Assembly: GCF_022965805.1 (NCBI RefSeq)
Contig: NC_133118.1
Location: 5,797,057-5,861,056, forward strand
Length of the DNA stretch: 64,000 nucleotides
Reading direction: 5' to 3'
Source of the DNA: Primulina eburnea
Taxonomy: Eukaryota; Streptophyta; Magnoliopsida; Lamiales; Gesneriaceae
Below, in pieces: positions 11,311-23,433 of the stretch (position 1 is its first letter; every line of letters starts with the position of its first letter). A program made the position numbers and the translations under genes. The notes beneath the pieces were generated by a model that ran no database searches, was not told the DNA's origin, and saw only the letters and a list, made by a program, of their open reading frames with translations.

Positions 11311-12673
11311 TGATCGAGCAAAACATGCACTGTGAAATCCTTAATAAAAAATATGTTTTATATGCTCAAAATTAATCGCAAGTGCACGATGTCAAGTTAT
11401 AGTATAGTGTACGTGAGTATGAGTATCGTTCCACTGAAAACTGTATTTAGCAATTATTATTTTCAGTTATTAGATCTTTAGCAACAAAAAGTGATTGAGT
11501 TTTTATTACTACTAAAATCAAATAAACATGCAAATAAAAATTATTCAAAATCAAGTAATGAAATATAATGTCTAAAATGGTTGAGTAAAATTCAATAAGA
11601 AATGAATTTGTTGAGAATATCGGTTCACCTAACCCTCTTTAATTTATTAATTCGTTCGATATTGAACACACTCTCTCGAGCTATGCCAAACTAATTCTAC
11701 TCAATGAAGTAATTAAATGTCTTTAATTATTTATCAAGAGTGAATTGCATGTCGATTTATGAAATCCCCTAGTTTTCGATCCTCAGGACTATGACTATCG
11801 GCGCGTATCCAATTTCATATGTCTGTGTAAATTGTAGATCCACGGATTATACTACTCGTTCCTATCACAAGTTATTCTCTCGAACTCACTCGCAATATAA
11901 AAATGTTATTAAAGTTAGCTACGCTCTAACAACACGATAAAACAATAGTATAATCAAGAACAAATCAAAAAATCGAGGTGTAAATTAATTATATCAAAGT
12001 TTGGGGTAGGATCCCCTTAAATCCCAACAAATAATAACGGTTTAGCTACTCGAATTCATGATTGAAATCAACAAAACTAAGTTCAAATGATAAAAACTAA
12101 ATAAGAAATACTAGAGTTGACGAAAAACACGAAGAGCGACGCTCGGAAATCTTCAATCCAAGCGCATAATTCTCTCCAACTTGTGGCGGCTGCGAAAAAT
12201 TATGTCTGAATGTCCAAAATTGTGCCTCCAACCCCTTCCATATCCTCCCCTTCAGAAAAAATGGAAAGGAATCGTCCAAAATATTTTCCAAAATTACAGA
12301 CGCGCCCGGGCGGACATAAGTTTCCGCCCGGGCAGATGGCTTGCGCATATTTCATTTTTTTCTTCTTCTTTGGCGCGCCCGGGCAGACAAAAGTGTCTGC
12401 CCGGGCGGATAACTTTTACAAAAATTGATTTTACTCCAGCTCTCAGGCGCCCGGGCGGATGTGAATTTGCGCCCGCGCGGAAGTCCTTCGAAAATAATTC
12501 TTTTTTTCTTCATTTTTGCATGAATCTCCTGCACTTTCACACCGAGACACATGATTAATAATAAAACATAATATATTCTAAAATATGATAAAATGCATGC
12601 AATCTAAACGATAAATGCAACATAATGCGACAAAACATGACATGAAAAACAAGTAAAATCCACAAATATCACA
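11311..12673 (-). repeat. 5' LTR of Athila-type element (about 1.36 kb)
   Basis: On the minus strand it begins TGTGATATTTGTGG and ends GCTCGATCA, with TG...CA termini. The PBS lies just inside. The possible target duplication outside (ACCTT after 12673) cannot be checked because the other end is out of the window. It carries three GC-rich hairpin units at 12300-12482, which stand out from the AT-rich rest of the LTR. Confidence 0.7.
12300..12482. repeat. GC-rich palindrome array in Athila LTR
   Basis: Three inverted-repeat units are built on CGCCCGGGCGGA. Each has a copy and its reverse complement separated by about 8-10 bases, at about 12303-12341, 12374-12410 and 12448-12481. All are rich in CpG. 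They lie in the first third of the LTR in transcription order. Their function is unknown. See findings for the parallel with other LTR families. Confidence 0.8.
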
Positions 12674-13479
12674 ACCTTTCTCCACCACCTACTAACCAGT
12701 AAGCACAAATCATTATGACTTTCCAGGTATATAAATTGTGGCTTAGGTGTGTGCTACCAAAAAAAAAAAGATAAGATATTCATAAGAAAAATGAGTATAC
12801 TGATCACATTGAGTTTTACACATTCATATTTTTCATCTGATATCTTTCTACTCCACACATTCTTCTTTTTAGCCCTGAATTTTTTGGAATCTAATTGCAG
12901 TCATTTTTCTCTGATTCACCTTCACCTTCACCTTATATTTTATTTTTTTAAGTTTTTTTTTTTTGGTGCAATAAACTATTTTCACTAGTACACTTTGGAT
13001 TCACATGTGTACTCCATTAGGATATGAGTATTTTGTCTTTTGTTTACATTTTGGGCTAAGGATAGAACTGTGCAGCTCAAATGTAAAAGATGATGATTCG
13101 AATGAAGGATTAAACCACTTGATTTTTTTTTTCATTAGAATCAATGGAGTTACAACGATTTACATTTTCTCTTGGTAGGCTTAGAAAAGCTCAAAAAGTT
13201 GTTAAAAAAATTGGCTAGATAATGTTCATGTTGTCAGTGTGGAAGATCTCTTGGAAGGATATGCATTCAAGTTCCACAAATACCTAATGCTTCTCGAGTC
13301 TCAAAAAAATATTAAGAACTTCATCATCATTCACACAATTCACTCGTCACAACATATGTGATTTTTCGTATTTACATATTCAAACAAAAAATTTTATGTT
13401 TAAAAAATAAGTGTGCATTAAACTAATCGAGTAACTAATATCAATGGGCATGCCTATCATAAATTTTATCCGTCATCGG
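12674..13479. other. AT-rich spacer with no recognised gene
   Basis: Between the Athila LTR and the next relic. It has several homopolymer tracts, for example A(11) near 12760 and T(10) near 12955. No credible coding frame or repeat end was seen. Confidence 0.5.
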
Positions 13480-14840
13480 CCAAAGGTCAACAAAATATCG
13501 TCCCGAACTAATTTTTAACCCAACAAACAACTAACTTGAATGAAAAAATGTTAACGAGGAAGAACTATCCTCCCCCCATACTAAAATTTTGCAATAAATC
13601 AATGCAATAACTAAAATAAATTTAAATAAATAAAATAAAAATATAATGCTTGGGTTGTCTCCCAAGTAGTACCTGATTTTTAGTCCTTGACCTGACTCTC
13701 ATAAGAAATCATCAAAGAGAGGTTGACGTCAAAAGTAAGTGTCATATGATGCCATGTATGTATCTTAGTTCCATGTGACCACATGCTTGGCTAGATGAAT
13801 ACATTGCAATATCTTCTGCTCAACCAAACATGACTTTGAATAATAGACATATGATAAGAATATCAATTTTGGCTCCCGAAGAACAAAATCTATTAAGGTC
13901 AGTGATGGTGGAGGGAATGGATCAGATGTATACGTGAGTGATATGATTCTTACTCCATTGGCCTCATATGCTTCATCATGCTCCAACACAATTGGTTGCA
14001 CATCTTCATCAGATAATTCCTTCTAAATTTTTTCCGTCTGAGGCGCAACAACTGGTGAAAGCACAAACATCTCTAGATTTTCAGCTTTATTTGCAAATCA
14101 CTCTCACAACCTTGGTGATTTGAGTCATCATCATCAAACCAAATCTGATCTATCACTGGTTGAGTATCTCGCTTCACTTCATATTCTTGGCAATCCTCGT
14201 AAATCAAGGCTATATGCTCTTTTACATGACGCCTAGAATTGGCCATATTTTATATGGTCCCCTCTGTTGATGCCATAAAATTGTTTAACACCTCTTCAAG
14301 TAGAGTAAAACTATCTTCCTCTTCTTTATATTCCAATGTGTGATTTGAAAATTTGGGGTAATAGACTCCTGGCGAATATTGGTGTCTCCAATCCTGCAGT
14401 GAAGGATCTCAATACCAATGGTAGCCGAAATTTGTCTTATCATCTAACAAGTGTTGTACATCATCATCGTCTGGGAAAAATATCAGACTACCCATACCCA
14501 AAGCTCCATCAATTATCTGTTGTTGTGTCATTGTATTCAACTCATTAAAGAAAAGCCGAATAAGAGAATAGTTGGAGAAATTGCGATACCAAAATATGTT
14601 TGCCAAATTGTTGAATATTTCCCATGTGTCTAGAATGATTCTTCGTGTTGTTGGGAAAAACTTATGAATACTTGTTGATGGAACATCTCAAAGTATTGCA
14701 CAAGAAAGAATCCTGCAAAAATATAATAGAAATCGATAGATCACATATGAACGAAGTACAATAAATATGAACATAATTAACTAAAGAAAGTAACGAAAAG
14801 TAAAAAATTTCAATTTCAATCCCGACAATGGTGTGGAAAA
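13480..14840 (-). mobile_element. Decayed Athila-like internal region with gag remnant and PBS
   Basis: Read leftward from an LTR edge at 14842. The degenerate primer site at 14817-14836 (minus TCCACACCATTGTCGGGATT) aligns with the Athila PBS. A short gag-like stretch follows at 14409-14690 (minus: NIFWYRNFSNYSLIRLFFNE then QQIIDGALG), corresponding to the YEAWERYKDLLRR...AAACG part of Athila Gag. Sequence near 13570 (CCTCCCCCCATACTAAA) and 13655 (TTGGGTTGTCTCCCAAG) looks like non-coding Athila 3' sequence known from other plants. No intact frame survives. Family assignment is inference. Confidence 0.5.
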
Positions 14841-14841
14841 T

Positions 14842-15014
14842 TGATCGAGCTTTTATACAACAATACTTTATAATAATTAAATATCTCCAAAGGTGCTCGA
14901 TATTTACCACAAGTGTAAGGGTTAAGTTTAAATATAATGTATCAAGTACGAGTATCGTTCCCACATAGATTGATATCTGAAAAATTTACCACAAACCCAA
15001 TTCTTAGTCAATTC
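14842..15014 (-). repeat. Athila-like LTR relic, left part
   Basis: Starts TGATCGAGC like the LTR at 11311 and shares the later GAGTATCGTTCC block. A copia element interrupts it; the 5 bp AATTC at 15010-15014 is repeated at 27508-27512. The LTR continues at 27508. Confidence 0.6.
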
Positions 15015-15290
15015 TGTTGAAATAATATATTTGAATATTGAAAAAGTAATAGTTGAATATTTGAATGATGAAAATAAGAGTTGTAAAGTTAGAAATTTGT
15101 GTGTGATGATGTAGGTAATGATGTATTTTATTTTTGGATTATGTGTAATGAAACTCTATAAATAGATCTCTCATTTGTGAAGAAAATCTCAATTCAGTAG
15201 AGAGAAAAATATTATAAAGTGTGTAGTTTGGTAAATTTTGAGAGTTTGAGATTTTTACTTTTTACCATAAATTTTTATTTTTTCACAACA
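15015..15290 (+). repeat. 5' LTR of copia element
   Basis: TGTTGAAATAATA...TTCACAACA, with TATA box TATAAATAG at about 15157-15165. It is followed by CGTTATCAGCACGA, the usual position of a primer site. That is not the common TGGTATCAGAGC, so an alternative or internal tRNA-iMet primer is likely. Confidence 0.93.
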
Positions 15291-15855
15291 CGTTATCAGC
15301 ACGAAGCTCTAAAAGTCCTACATACTTTTCCAAGCTTCAAACAGAAGAAAAAGGTAACAAAAGTAATTATATTTATTTTACTGTTATTTATTTATTGTGT
15401 ATTTTATTTAATATACAATATAATGTTATTATGAGAAATAATAAAAATAAATTTTTCATAAACTTGTTATAAATCCTGGGAGGATGTTAAGACGACATCC
15501 CACACTCCCGGTAAGGGATACGACAAGTATAAAAGGCTATAAGGTTTTTTAAACAAAATAAATTATGACAGTCATTACAATATTATGATATGATATACAT
15601 AATTATTTAAACATATCTAATATTATATATACCATATTATTACCATAAAATTATATAAATACATACCTTTATTTTTTTGTGCACCAACGGTCATAAATGG
15701 TAAAAAACGGCTAGTTTTTGCCCTATAAATATGATCTCACAAACACATTCAATCACTCCAACTTTCTCTTTTTCTCTAAAAATTATTCATCATCAAATTT
15801 TTCGAAAAAAAAAGAAGATGGCTTTCTCAATGATATTTTTAATTATTTTGGTTAT

Positions 15856-16026
15856 TGTAGTGACCCGTTCCAGAATCACCTACTAATCAAAAACTAAGCA
15901 TGCAATTAACCTAATTAATTATAATCAGAGATAACAGCGGAAATATGGCCAACAACAATAGTTATACAACCCAATCGAAATCGAAGTCTAGACTAACTCA
16001 AAATGTATAACAACAATAGTTATACA
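15856..16026 (-). repeat. Inverted LTR-end fragments at left terminus
   Basis: 15856-16005 is the exact reverse complement of 21997-22146. 16009-16026 is a reverse complement of 22034-22051 (the TGTATAACTATTGTTGTT segment). The PBS leader TTTATGGTATCAGAGC follows directly. The two inverted pieces meet at short shared sequence (TATAAC), suggesting template switching. Confidence 0.9.
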
Positions 16027-16030
16027 TTTA

Positions 16031-16042
16031 TGGTATCAGAGC
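16031..16042 (+). promoter_or_regulatory. Primer-binding site, initiator tRNA-Met
   Basis: TGGTATCAGAGC, in the expected position upstream of gag although no forward 5' LTR precedes it. Confidence 0.88.
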
Positions 16043-16124
16043 ATGCGTATGATTTTGGGATATAGATTCTGTTTTGGGATTTCCGTTGACCATTTTACCA
16101 TTTTCCCTATTCTATCTTGTAGCG

Positions 16125-19100
16125 ATGGCTGACCATTTTGATGACGGGAGTAGTCAGGGGAGTGTAGGTCGATGGGGTGACCAGGACGATCATAGACGTC
16201 ATCGTGAGCATCGTCATCGTCGGGATGGTCCTAGGCGTTTCGATATGCATCGTTTTATTCAGATGGGGCCTAAGCCTTTAGTTGGCGGTGAGACTCCCGA
16301 TGATGCGGAGGATTGGTTAGAGCGCATGGAGAGTTGTTTCCGCGCATTCCAGTGCACCGATGAGCAGAAGATGGAGACCCTTAGTTTTCTTCTCGAGGGC
16401 CGTGCTCGCAGGTGGTGGCGATCAACTTCTGCGCCGATAGTTCAGTCGCAGGGTAGAGCGACTTGGGTCGATTTCCGTGCAGCGTTCATGCAGCTGTACT
16501 TTCCTCCAGCCCTTCGCCAGGCCAAGACGATTGAGCTCCTGAACCTTAAGCAGGGGAGTATGTCTGTTGATGAGTATCAGCAGAAATTCTTTGAGTTGTT
16601 ACCCTTCGCTCCTCATATCAGTGGCAGTTCTGAGGCCAAGTATGATCATTTCCTCCAGGGCCTTAATCAGGAGATCTTTGATCGAGTCACTGTCTGTGAT
16701 AATCCTACTTCTTATGATGGGTTAGTGAACCGGTGTCGCCAGGCAGAGATCAGTCTCCAGCGTGGTAGGGCTATTCTTTCTTCTTCTAGACCTCCGAGTA
16801 CTTTGAGGCCTCGATCTCAGTCATTCAAGAAATCTGGTTCATCTTCTTCTGGATCTGGATCTCGATCTAGTGGTGTTTTCCGCTTTGGTAAGAAGAAGGA
16901 GTCTTGTGCGCATTGTGGGAAGAACCATCCATCGGAGCAATGCCGAGTAGCCGCAGGAGCTTGTTATCAGTGCGGAGAGATGGGGCATATTAAGAAGAAT
17001 TGTCCTCAGTTGCGAGGTGGAGCAGGATCCAGTTCTGGATCTCAGACGACTGTTCAGCAGAGGAGGCAGGGTCAGGCAGTGGGTAGTTCGAATCTTCGAC
17101 CTCGTACCCAAGGTCAGGTTTTTGCGCTGAACCAGGATCAGGCTGCAGATGAGACGGAGAGAGTCATAGCAGGTACTTTTCATTTATGCGGTATTCCTGC
17201 TTTTGTTCTTATTGATACAGGAGCCTCTCATTCCTTCATTTCTGCACGATTTGTTAAGCGTCATAAGTTACCGTATGTTTCTCTAGACGTTATTCTTTCT
17301 GTTTCTACCCCGATGGGTCATTCGGTGTTAGCGAAGCGTCTAGTGATGGGTTGTCCCTTAGATTTTGAGGGTAACGAGTTGACTGCGAATCTTATGATCC
17401 TAGAGATGGAAGATTTTGATTGTATCTTGGGTATAGACTTATTGACTACCTACCGAGCTACTGTGGATTGTTACCAGAAGCTTGTTCAGTTTCGTACGAC
17501 TGAAAGCTCTAGTTGGTTTTTCTATGGTGAGGGAGCGCGACCTCCGATGCCAGTGGTATCTGCTCTGAAAGCCTGTCGTGCTTTAGAGTCGGGCGGGGAA
17601 GGCTACCTCATCTATGCGATTGATACATCCACAGATAGTGTTGGTATAGAGGATATTCCAGTGGTTTGTGAATTTCCTGATGTTTTTCCAGATGAGATTC
17701 CTGGTTTTCCTCCGGTTAGAGAGGTGGAATTTGGCATTGAGTTAATGCCAGGGACTGCACCGATTTCTCGTGCCCCTTATCGTCTTGCGCCGTCAGAGAT
17801 GAGGGAACTGAAGCAGCAATTGCAGGATCTTCTTGATAAAGGTTATATTCGCCCGAGTGTTTCACCTTGGGGAGCTCCAGTTTTGTTTGTCAAGAAGAAG
17901 GATGGATCGATGCGATTGTGTATTGATTATCGCCAGCTGAATCGTGTGACGATCAAAAACAAGTATCCATTACCTCGTATCGATGACTTGTTCGATCAGC
18001 TTCAGGGTACTTCTGTTTACTCCAAGATTGATTTGCGATCGGGTTATCATCAGATGAGAGTCAGAGATGATGATATTTCCAAGACTGCATTTCGTACTCG
18101 TTACGGGCATTACGAGTTTCTAGTTATGCCATTCGGATTGACGAATGCGCCAGCGGTGTTCATGGATCTGATGAACCGAGTCTTTCGTGATTTTCTAGAT
18201 CAGTTCGTTGTGGTTTTCATCGACGATATCTTGATTTATTCTCACAGTGTGGAGGAGCATGTCCAGCACTTGAGGATTGTGTTGCAGATTCTTCGCGAGA
18301 AGCAATGGTATGCTAAGCTGAGTAAATGCGAGTTCTGGATTGATCGTGTAGTATTCCTTGGTCATGTGATTTCCAAGGAAGGAATTTCTGTGGATCCCAG
18401 CAAGATTGAAGCAGTGCTGAATTGGTCACGTCCTACGACGGTGGCCGAGATCCGTAGTTTTCTAGGTCTGGCCGGGTATTATCGTCGCTTCATCGTGAAT
18501 TTCTCCCAGGTAGCTAGACCATTGACGCAACTTACTCGGAGGGATGTTCCATTTGAGTGGTCATCCGAGTGCGAAGATAGTTTCAGAGAGCTTCGTCGAC
18601 TTCTGACTTCTGCACCTGTTTTGGCGTTACCGTCAGGATCTGATGGTTTCAGTGTTTACACCGATGCCTCCACTCAAGGCTTAGGGTGTGTGTTGACGCA
18701 AAACGGTCATGTGATTGCTTACGCTTCCAGGCAGCTGAAATCTCACGAGGAGAAGTACCCTATTCATGATCTAGAGTTGGCAGCTATAGTGTTCGCACTG
18801 AAGATCTGGCGTCATTACTTGTACGGGGTTAAGTTTGAAATCTTTACTGATCACAAGAGTCTGAAGTATCTGTTCACTCAGGCTGAGTTGAACATGAGAC
18901 AACGTCGTTGGATGGATCTATTGAAAGATTATGACTGCGAGATCAAGTACCATCCAGGCTCTGCGAACCTCACAGCCGATGCTCTTAGTCGTAAGGTGAG
19001 AGCCTCTGCACTTCAGACCAGTGCTATGATTAGTACTATTCAGGATTGTTGTTCGTTGGGATTTAACTTCAAACATCGGAAAGGTATGGAGAGCATTCGT

Positions 19101-20546
19101 GTTGCTACCATTTTATCTGAGCCAGCTTTGTTCGCTCGGATTCGAGATGCTCAGATGTCTGATCTGAAGACTCAGAGATTAGCTCGGTTAGCGGGTGGAG
19201 ATAGCGGTTTCCATTATCAGTCTAATGGCCTTTTATGTTTGTCTAATCGGGTTGTAGTACCAGAGGATGATAATTTGAGGGGAGAGATCTTGTCTCAGGC
19301 TCATCGAAGCAAGTTGAGTGTCCATCCAGGAAGCAATAAGATGTATAGAGACTTGAGGATGCGGTTTTGGTGGAAAGGGATGAAGCGCAGCGTGTATCAG
19401 TTTGTCTCCAAGTGTCTAGTTTGCCAGCAGGTTAAGGCAGAGCACCGTCGACCGGGAGGAGTGTTGTTGAACTTACCTATTCCAGAATGGAAGTGGGAGC
19501 ATATTACGATGGATTTCATTACTCACTTGCCATTATCTTCGAGGAACAGCGATGCTATCTGGGTAGTGGTGGATCGACTCACCAAGTCTGCTCATTTTCT
19601 GCCGTATAATCGTGATTTCACTTTCGATCGTATGGCTCGATTGTACATTCAAGAGATTGTACGTTTGCATGGAGTGCCAGTCAGTATTGTTAGTGACAGG
19701 GATCCTCGTTTTACCTCACGGTTTTGGGGTAGTTTCCAGTCAGCTTTGGGTACTACACTGAGTCTGAGTACTGCTTATCATCCGGAGATTGACGGTCAAT
19801 CAGAGAGGACTATCCGTACGCTTGAGGATATGTTGCGAGCCTGTGTTATGGATTTCGGACCCGCTTGGCAGGATCATTTGCCTTTGATTGAGTTCGCGTA
19901 CAACAACAGCTATCATCGTAGTATTGGTATGGCACCATTTGAGGCGTTGTACGGGCGACGTTGTCGTACTCCATTATTCTGGGATGAAGTCGGGGAACGA
20001 CAGGTAGAGGGACCGGAGTTAGTCCAGCAGGCTATAGATAAGGTTGCAGTAATCAAGAAGCGGATTAAGACTGCTCAGGATCGACAGGCTAGTTATGCGA
20101 ACACAAAGCGTCGACCTCTTCATTTTCAGCCAGGTGAGAAGGTGTTTCTCCGAGTTTCGCCTTTTCGCAGGATTTTGAGATTTGGTCTCAAGGGTAAGCT
20201 GTCTCCGAGATTTATTGGTCCATTCGAGATACTGGAATGTGTGGGAGATTTAGCTTACAGACTTGCGTTGCCGCCGTACCTATCAAGTATTCATGATGTG
20301 TTCCACGTATCCTTGTTGAGACGTTATGTAGCAGATGAGTCGCACATCTTACATCCATCTGAAGTTCAACTTGATACGGATTTGTCTTACGTGGAGCGAC
20401 CAGTTCAGATTCTAGATCGCAAAGATAAGGTGTTGCGGAATAAGATCATTCCTCTTGTCTTAGTGCAGTGGCAGCGTCGAGGCACTGAAGAAGCCACTTG
20501 GGAGTTAGAGAGTCGTATGCGTTCGGAGCATCCAGAGCTCTTTTGA
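16125..20546 (+). CDS. Tekay-type chromovirus Gag-Pol polyprotein, intact ORF
   Basis: The frame is open from 16074, but [13 protein letters not shown] at 16125 is the likely start, giving about 1473 aa. Numbered from 16074: gag core about 60-230; zinc knuckles [13 protein letters not shown] (278) and [14 protein letters not shown] (297); protease [13 protein letters not shown] (376); RT with CIDYRQLNR (620) and [10 protein letters not shown] (715, both Asp present); RNase [14 protein letters not shown] (862); integrase zinc finger H...[10 protein letters not shown] (about 1110) with core Asp, Asp, Glu in [17 protein letters not shown] and [13 protein letters not shown]; chromodomain [14 protein letters not shown] near the C-terminus. 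No stop or obvious active-site loss, unlike the other gypsy elements here, so the insertion is probably young. Confidence 0.95.
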   Translation: MADHFDDGSSQGSVGRWGDQDDHRRHREHRHRRDGPRRFDMHRFIQMGPKPLVGGETPDDAEDWLERMESCFRAFQCTDEQKMETLSFLLEGRARRWWRSTSAPIVQSQGRATWVDFRAAFMQLYFPPALRQAKTIELLNLKQGSMSVDEYQQKFFELLPFAPHISGSSEAKYDHFLQGLNQEIFDRVTVCDNPTSYDGLVNRCRQAEISLQRGRAILSSSRPPSTLRPRSQSFKKSGSSSSGSGSRSSGVFRFGKKKESCAHCGKNHPSEQCRVAAGACYQCGEMGHIKKNCPQLRGGAGSSSGSQTTVQQRRQGQAVGSSNLRPRTQGQVFALNQDQAADETERVIAGTFHLCGIPAFVLIDTGASHSFISARFVKRHKLPYVSLDVILSVSTPMGHSVLAKRLVMGCPLDFEGNELTANLMILEMEDFDCILGIDLLTTYRATVDCYQKLVQFRTTESSSWFFYGEGARPPMPVVSALKACRALESGGEGYLIYAIDTSTDSVGIEDIPVVCEFPDVFPDEIPGFPPVREVEFGIELMPGTAPISRAPYRLAPSEMRELKQQLQDLLDKGYIRPSVSPWGAPVLFVKKKDGSMRLCIDYRQLNRVTIKNKYPLPRIDDLFDQLQGTSVYSKIDLRSGYHQMRVRDDDISKTAFRTRYGHYEFLVMPFGLTNAPAVFMDLMNRVFRDFLDQFVVVFIDDILIYSHSVEEHVQHLRIVLQILREKQWYAKLSKCEFWIDRVVFLGHVISKEGISVDPSKIEAVLNWSRPTTVAEIRSFLGLAGYYRRFIVNFSQVARPLTQLTRRDVPFEWSSECEDSFRELRRLLTSAPVLALPSGSDGFSVYTDASTQGLGCVLTQNGHVIAYASRQLKSHEEKYPIHDLELAAIVFALKIWRHYLYGVKFEIFTDHKSLKYLFTQAELNMRQRRWMDLLKDYDCEIKYHPGSANLTADALSRKVRASALQTSAMISTIQDCCSLGFNFKHRKGMESIRVATILSEPALFARIRDAQMSDLKTQRLARLAGGDSGFHYQSNGLLCLSNRVVVPEDDNLRGEILSQAHRSKLSVHPGSNKMYRDLRMRFWWKGMKRSVYQFVSKCLVCQQVKAEHRRPGGVLLNLPIPEWKWEHITMDFITHLPLSSRNSDAIWVVVDRLTKSAHFLPYNRDFTFDRMARLYIQEIVRLHGVPVSIVSDRDPRFTSRFWGSFQSALGTTLSLSTAYHPEIDGQSERTIRTLEDMLRACVMDFGPAWQDHLPLIEFAYNNSYHRSIGMAPFEALYGRRCRTPLFWDEVGERQVEGPELVQQAIDKVAVIKKRIKTAQDRQASYANTKRRPLHFQPGEKVFLRVSPFRRILRFGLKGKLSPRFIGPFEILECVGDLAYRLALPPYLSSIHDVFHVSLLRRYVADESHILHPSEVQLDTDLSYVERPVQILDRKDKVLRNKIIPLVLVQWQRRGTEEATWELESRMRSEHPELF

Positions 20547-20680
20547 GTTGTGCTTTGTATAAGTTTGTGTTTTCAGTTGTAATCATAGTATCAGTTGTAT
20601 TCAACAACAATTGAGATGTATTAATGATGTTGTTATTTCGTTTTGTTCATTCTCTAAGCCTGATTTCGAGGACGAAATCT

Positions 20681-20696
20681 TTTAAGGGGGGGAGAA
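20681..20696 (+). promoter_or_regulatory. Polypurine tract
   Basis: The purine run AAGGGGGGGAGAA ends directly at the LTR start TGTAGTAGCCCG. Confidence 0.85.
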
Positions 20697-20780
20697 TGTA
20701 GTAGCCCGAATTCCAAATTGGGTAATTAACGGAGTAATGGTGATTAAGAAGGTTTAAGGTGTAATTTTGGCTATGGTCAT

Positions 20781-21009
20781 GATCGGACGGACCGAAGAGG
20801 GTTCGGAAGCACCGAAGAGTTCGGACGATCCGAAGTGTAGTTCGGTGAATCCGATCATAGGTGTCAAGTGTTGATCGACACGTCATTTTTTCCATGCATG
20901 TTCGGACGGTCCGAAGTGTATGATCGGAGGATCCGATCATGAGCTGTCAAGAGCCAATGGACACGTAGCGTTCGGACGTTCCGAAGTGTTGTTCGGAGGA
21001 TCCGAACAT
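20781..21009 (+). repeat. TTCGGACGGTCCGAA palindrome array upstream of TATA
   Basis: Four paired units, each a TTCGGACGnTCCGAAGTG-type palindrome followed by a TTCGGAGGATCCGAACAT-type palindrome. They start near 20781, 20819, 20900 and 20970. The last ends a few bases before the CTATAAATAG box, where enhancer repeats of LTR promoters usually lie. Confidence 0.85.
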
Positions 21010-21012
21010 GGC

Positions 21013-21022
21013 CTATAAATAG
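21013..21022 (+). promoter_or_regulatory. TATA box of 3' LTR
   Basis: CTATAAATAG, a strong plant TATA match, 3-4 bases after the palindrome array. In this position it could drive read-out transcription into the copia gag to the right. Confidence 0.75.
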
Positions 21023-22301
21023 TGCTCGGATTTCTCATTTGTGACTTGCCAATTCATGATTTTGCCTCATAGTTGAGAGGATTTGGAAGGTTTCTAGGGT
21101 TAGTTGTTGGTCGAGCGATAGCCAAGAGCTGCCAGGAATAGTAGCGTAGCGGCGCCTGAGTTTCAAGGCAATCGACATCAAAGGGCTGTCGACGGACGAA
21201 GGTAAACCCTAAACCTTTGGTAGTACTAGGGAGTACTGGTTTTGCTAGTCGAGCATGGTAGTATTGATTGAGTATGCTTTTGATGCGTAGGCTTGTGCTA
21301 GACCTGATTAGCGGTGTTGCGTAAGGCTAGGCTTGCTGTGATAGAGGTACGAAAGTACTATCCGAGATATCCTGGTTGAGTATACATTCATATATGTGTT
21401 GCATGAGTATTTGCTGCATTGTTATATGTCATATGATGCATGCTATTATGTCACGAGTTATGATGCATATTGCATATCATGTTGAGCCGTATCTCCTTCG
21501 AGATAGCCTTTACTGTTGAGCTGTATCTCTTTCGAGATAAGCTATATCTTGGGGCCGCTCAGCCCTGTCTTGTGGACGCATGGACACCGAGAGTACACAG
21601 TGGCCGACGGGTCGGGAGGGCTTCGGTGGTCCGGGACATTTTAGGTCCACGTCTGTCTTGTAGTGGATGCAGTGACCCAGAGGTTGGACCGCGCGGCACT
21701 ATCCACTTGGCGCCTCTAGACTGAGCATTTTGAGATCCTTTGTGATTCCTGTTTTTTGACTACCCTGGTATCATATCATAGCATGTGCATTTCATATAGG
21801 TTTGTATACTCATACTTTTGTACTGGGCGTTCTTATCGCTCACGTCCTCGGTTTTGTTTATTCTTGGACACCCCATTCCCACGGGGCAGGCCTCAGGTTG
21901 GATGGCTCAGGAGGAGCAGGAGGAGGACGTTGAGTAGCTGGTTGGTTTAGTTTTCAGTGTTTTCCATTTGATTCGATATGGTTGTACTGGATATTTCATT
22001 TTGAGTTAGTCTAGACTTCGATTTCGATTGGGTTGTATAACTATTGTTGTTGGCCATATTTCCGCTGTTATCTCTGATTATAATTAATTAGGTTAATTGC
22101 ATGCTTAGTTTTTGATTAGTAGGTGATTCTGGAACGGGTCACTACAGTTATCATACTCACGAGTCTTGTATTTATCGGAGAATATCCTCATCGTGCGTTT
22201 TCTTTATTTTTACAAATACTTGTACTTGTTGTTTATCCGTTACTTTGTATTGCAATATTTATTAACTAATAAAATGAATCGTAATTTTTTTTAGTACCAC
22301 C

Positions 22302-23433
22302 ATGTCAAATTTAACAAAGCTCGAATTTATTGCGCTCGACATCACGGGAAAGAATTATATGCCATGGACTCTAGATGTAGAAATGCATCTTGAGTCATTG
22401 GGTCTAAGCGAGACCATTAAAGAAAATGGCATATGCACGTCACAAGAAAAGGCAAGAGCCATGACATTTTTGCGTCGACATCTCGACGATGGATTGAAAT
22501 GTGAATATCTGACTGAAAAAAATCCCATGGCTTTGTGGAAGGGATTAAAAGAAAGATTTGAACATATAAGGGAAGTTATACTTCCGACCGCCCGGGATGA
22601 ATGGAATACACTAAGATTCCAAGATTTTAAAAAAAGTCAGTGATTACAATTCGGCGATGTATAGAATAATCTCGCAATTAAAATTTTGTGGACATGCGGT
22701 CACAAAATCTGAGATGCTTGAAAAAATATTTTCCACATTTCATGCATCAAATATTACTCTACAGCAACAATATAGAGTACGTGGATTTGCGAGATATTCT
22801 GAGCTCATCTCCTGTCTTCTTGTGGCAGAAAAGAACAATGAGTTATTAATGAGAAATCATCACTCCCGACCCACTGGATCAACAGCATTTCCCGAAGTAA
22901 ATGCTGTAAGTAAAAATGAATTTAAACCTCGGAACCAAAATCAAATTCATAGACAAGATTTTGGTCGAGGTCGAGGTCGTGGACGTGGACGTGGAATTGG
23001 CCGTGGTCGTGGTCGAGGCCGTGGTTTTGAAAATAATAGAGATAGTTATTTTTATAACTCATCTCAAAAGAGCGTCCCAAACCATCCACAGAAAAGGCAT
23101 CATGAGAATACAAGTGTTAATGAGAATCACTCAAAAAGATATGAAAGTTCTTGTTACAGATGTGGTACTCCAGGACATTGGTCCAAAGTTTGTCGAGCCC
23201 CTGAGCACCTTTGTAAACTTTATAAAGAATCATTAAAGGGGAAAGAAAAGGAAACCAACTTCACTGAACGCAGTGACCATTTGAGTGATTCAACTCATTT
23301 TGATGCTGGTGATTTTATGAATGATTTCTCTGGAAATGATCCACATGTTGGTGGGATAGAAATGAACAATTTTGATGCTACAGATTTTCTCAATGATTTC
23401 TCTGAAAATGAACAATTTAATGGTAGAATATAA
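22302..23433 (+). pseudogene. Copia gag with one frameshift
   Basis: Starts MSNLTKLEFIALDITGKNY, typical of copia Gag. The first frame ends at 22643 and the frame continues from 22645-22657, so one indel breaks it in the AAAAAAAGTCAG tract near 22630. An Arg-Gly-rich stretch of alternating RG/GR at about 22965-23030 may bind nucleic acid. A zinc knuckle CYRCGTPGHWSKVC lies at about 23154-23195. Two copies of a FDAxDFxNDFS motif close the protein before the stop at 23433. Confidence 0.85.

Larger units (their letters stand above)
1..12673 (-). mobile_element. Athila-type Ty3/gypsy element, 5' part, internally deleted
   Basis: The element reads right to left: LTR 11311-12673, tRNA-Asp-like primer site, gag, protease. 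Its gag is split by a complete gypsy insertion (2155-10738), flanked by the 5-bp duplication ACAGG at 2150-2154 and 10739-10743. The protease segment is followed directly by an integrase C-terminal tail, so reverse transcriptase, RNase H and most of integrase are missing. The 3' LTR lies outside the window. Assignment to Athila/OTA rests on the PBS, on the LTR ending in CGATCA followed by AGTTTTTG, and on gag and protease style. The element is non-autonomous. Confidence 0.85.
15856..22146 (+). mobile_element. Tekay-type gypsy element with an inverted U5 fragment in place of its 5' LTR
   Basis: Flanked by GTTAT at 15851-15855 and 22147-22151, so it integrated as one unit. The right end is a normal 3' LTR. 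The left end is a 150-bp perfect inverted copy of that LTR's last 150 bp, then a second inverted scrap of about 18 bp, then the PBS. Gag-pol is one intact frame. The 5' promoter (U3 and R) is absent, so full-length transcription from its own 5' LTR should be impossible. Confidence 0.9.
20697..22146 (+). repeat. 3' LTR of Tekay-type element (1450 bp)
   Basis: Starts TGTAGTAGCCCGAATTCC and ends GGAACGGGTCACTACA. It contains a palindrome array at 20781-21009 and a TATA box (CTATAAATAG at 21013-21022) directly after it. Confidence 0.92.

Noticed and set aside
20647..20940. Minus-strand frame rich in RT, HR and RT repeats in the gypsy LTR
   Set aside because: Antisense reading of the TTCGGACGGTCCGAA array, no gene features.
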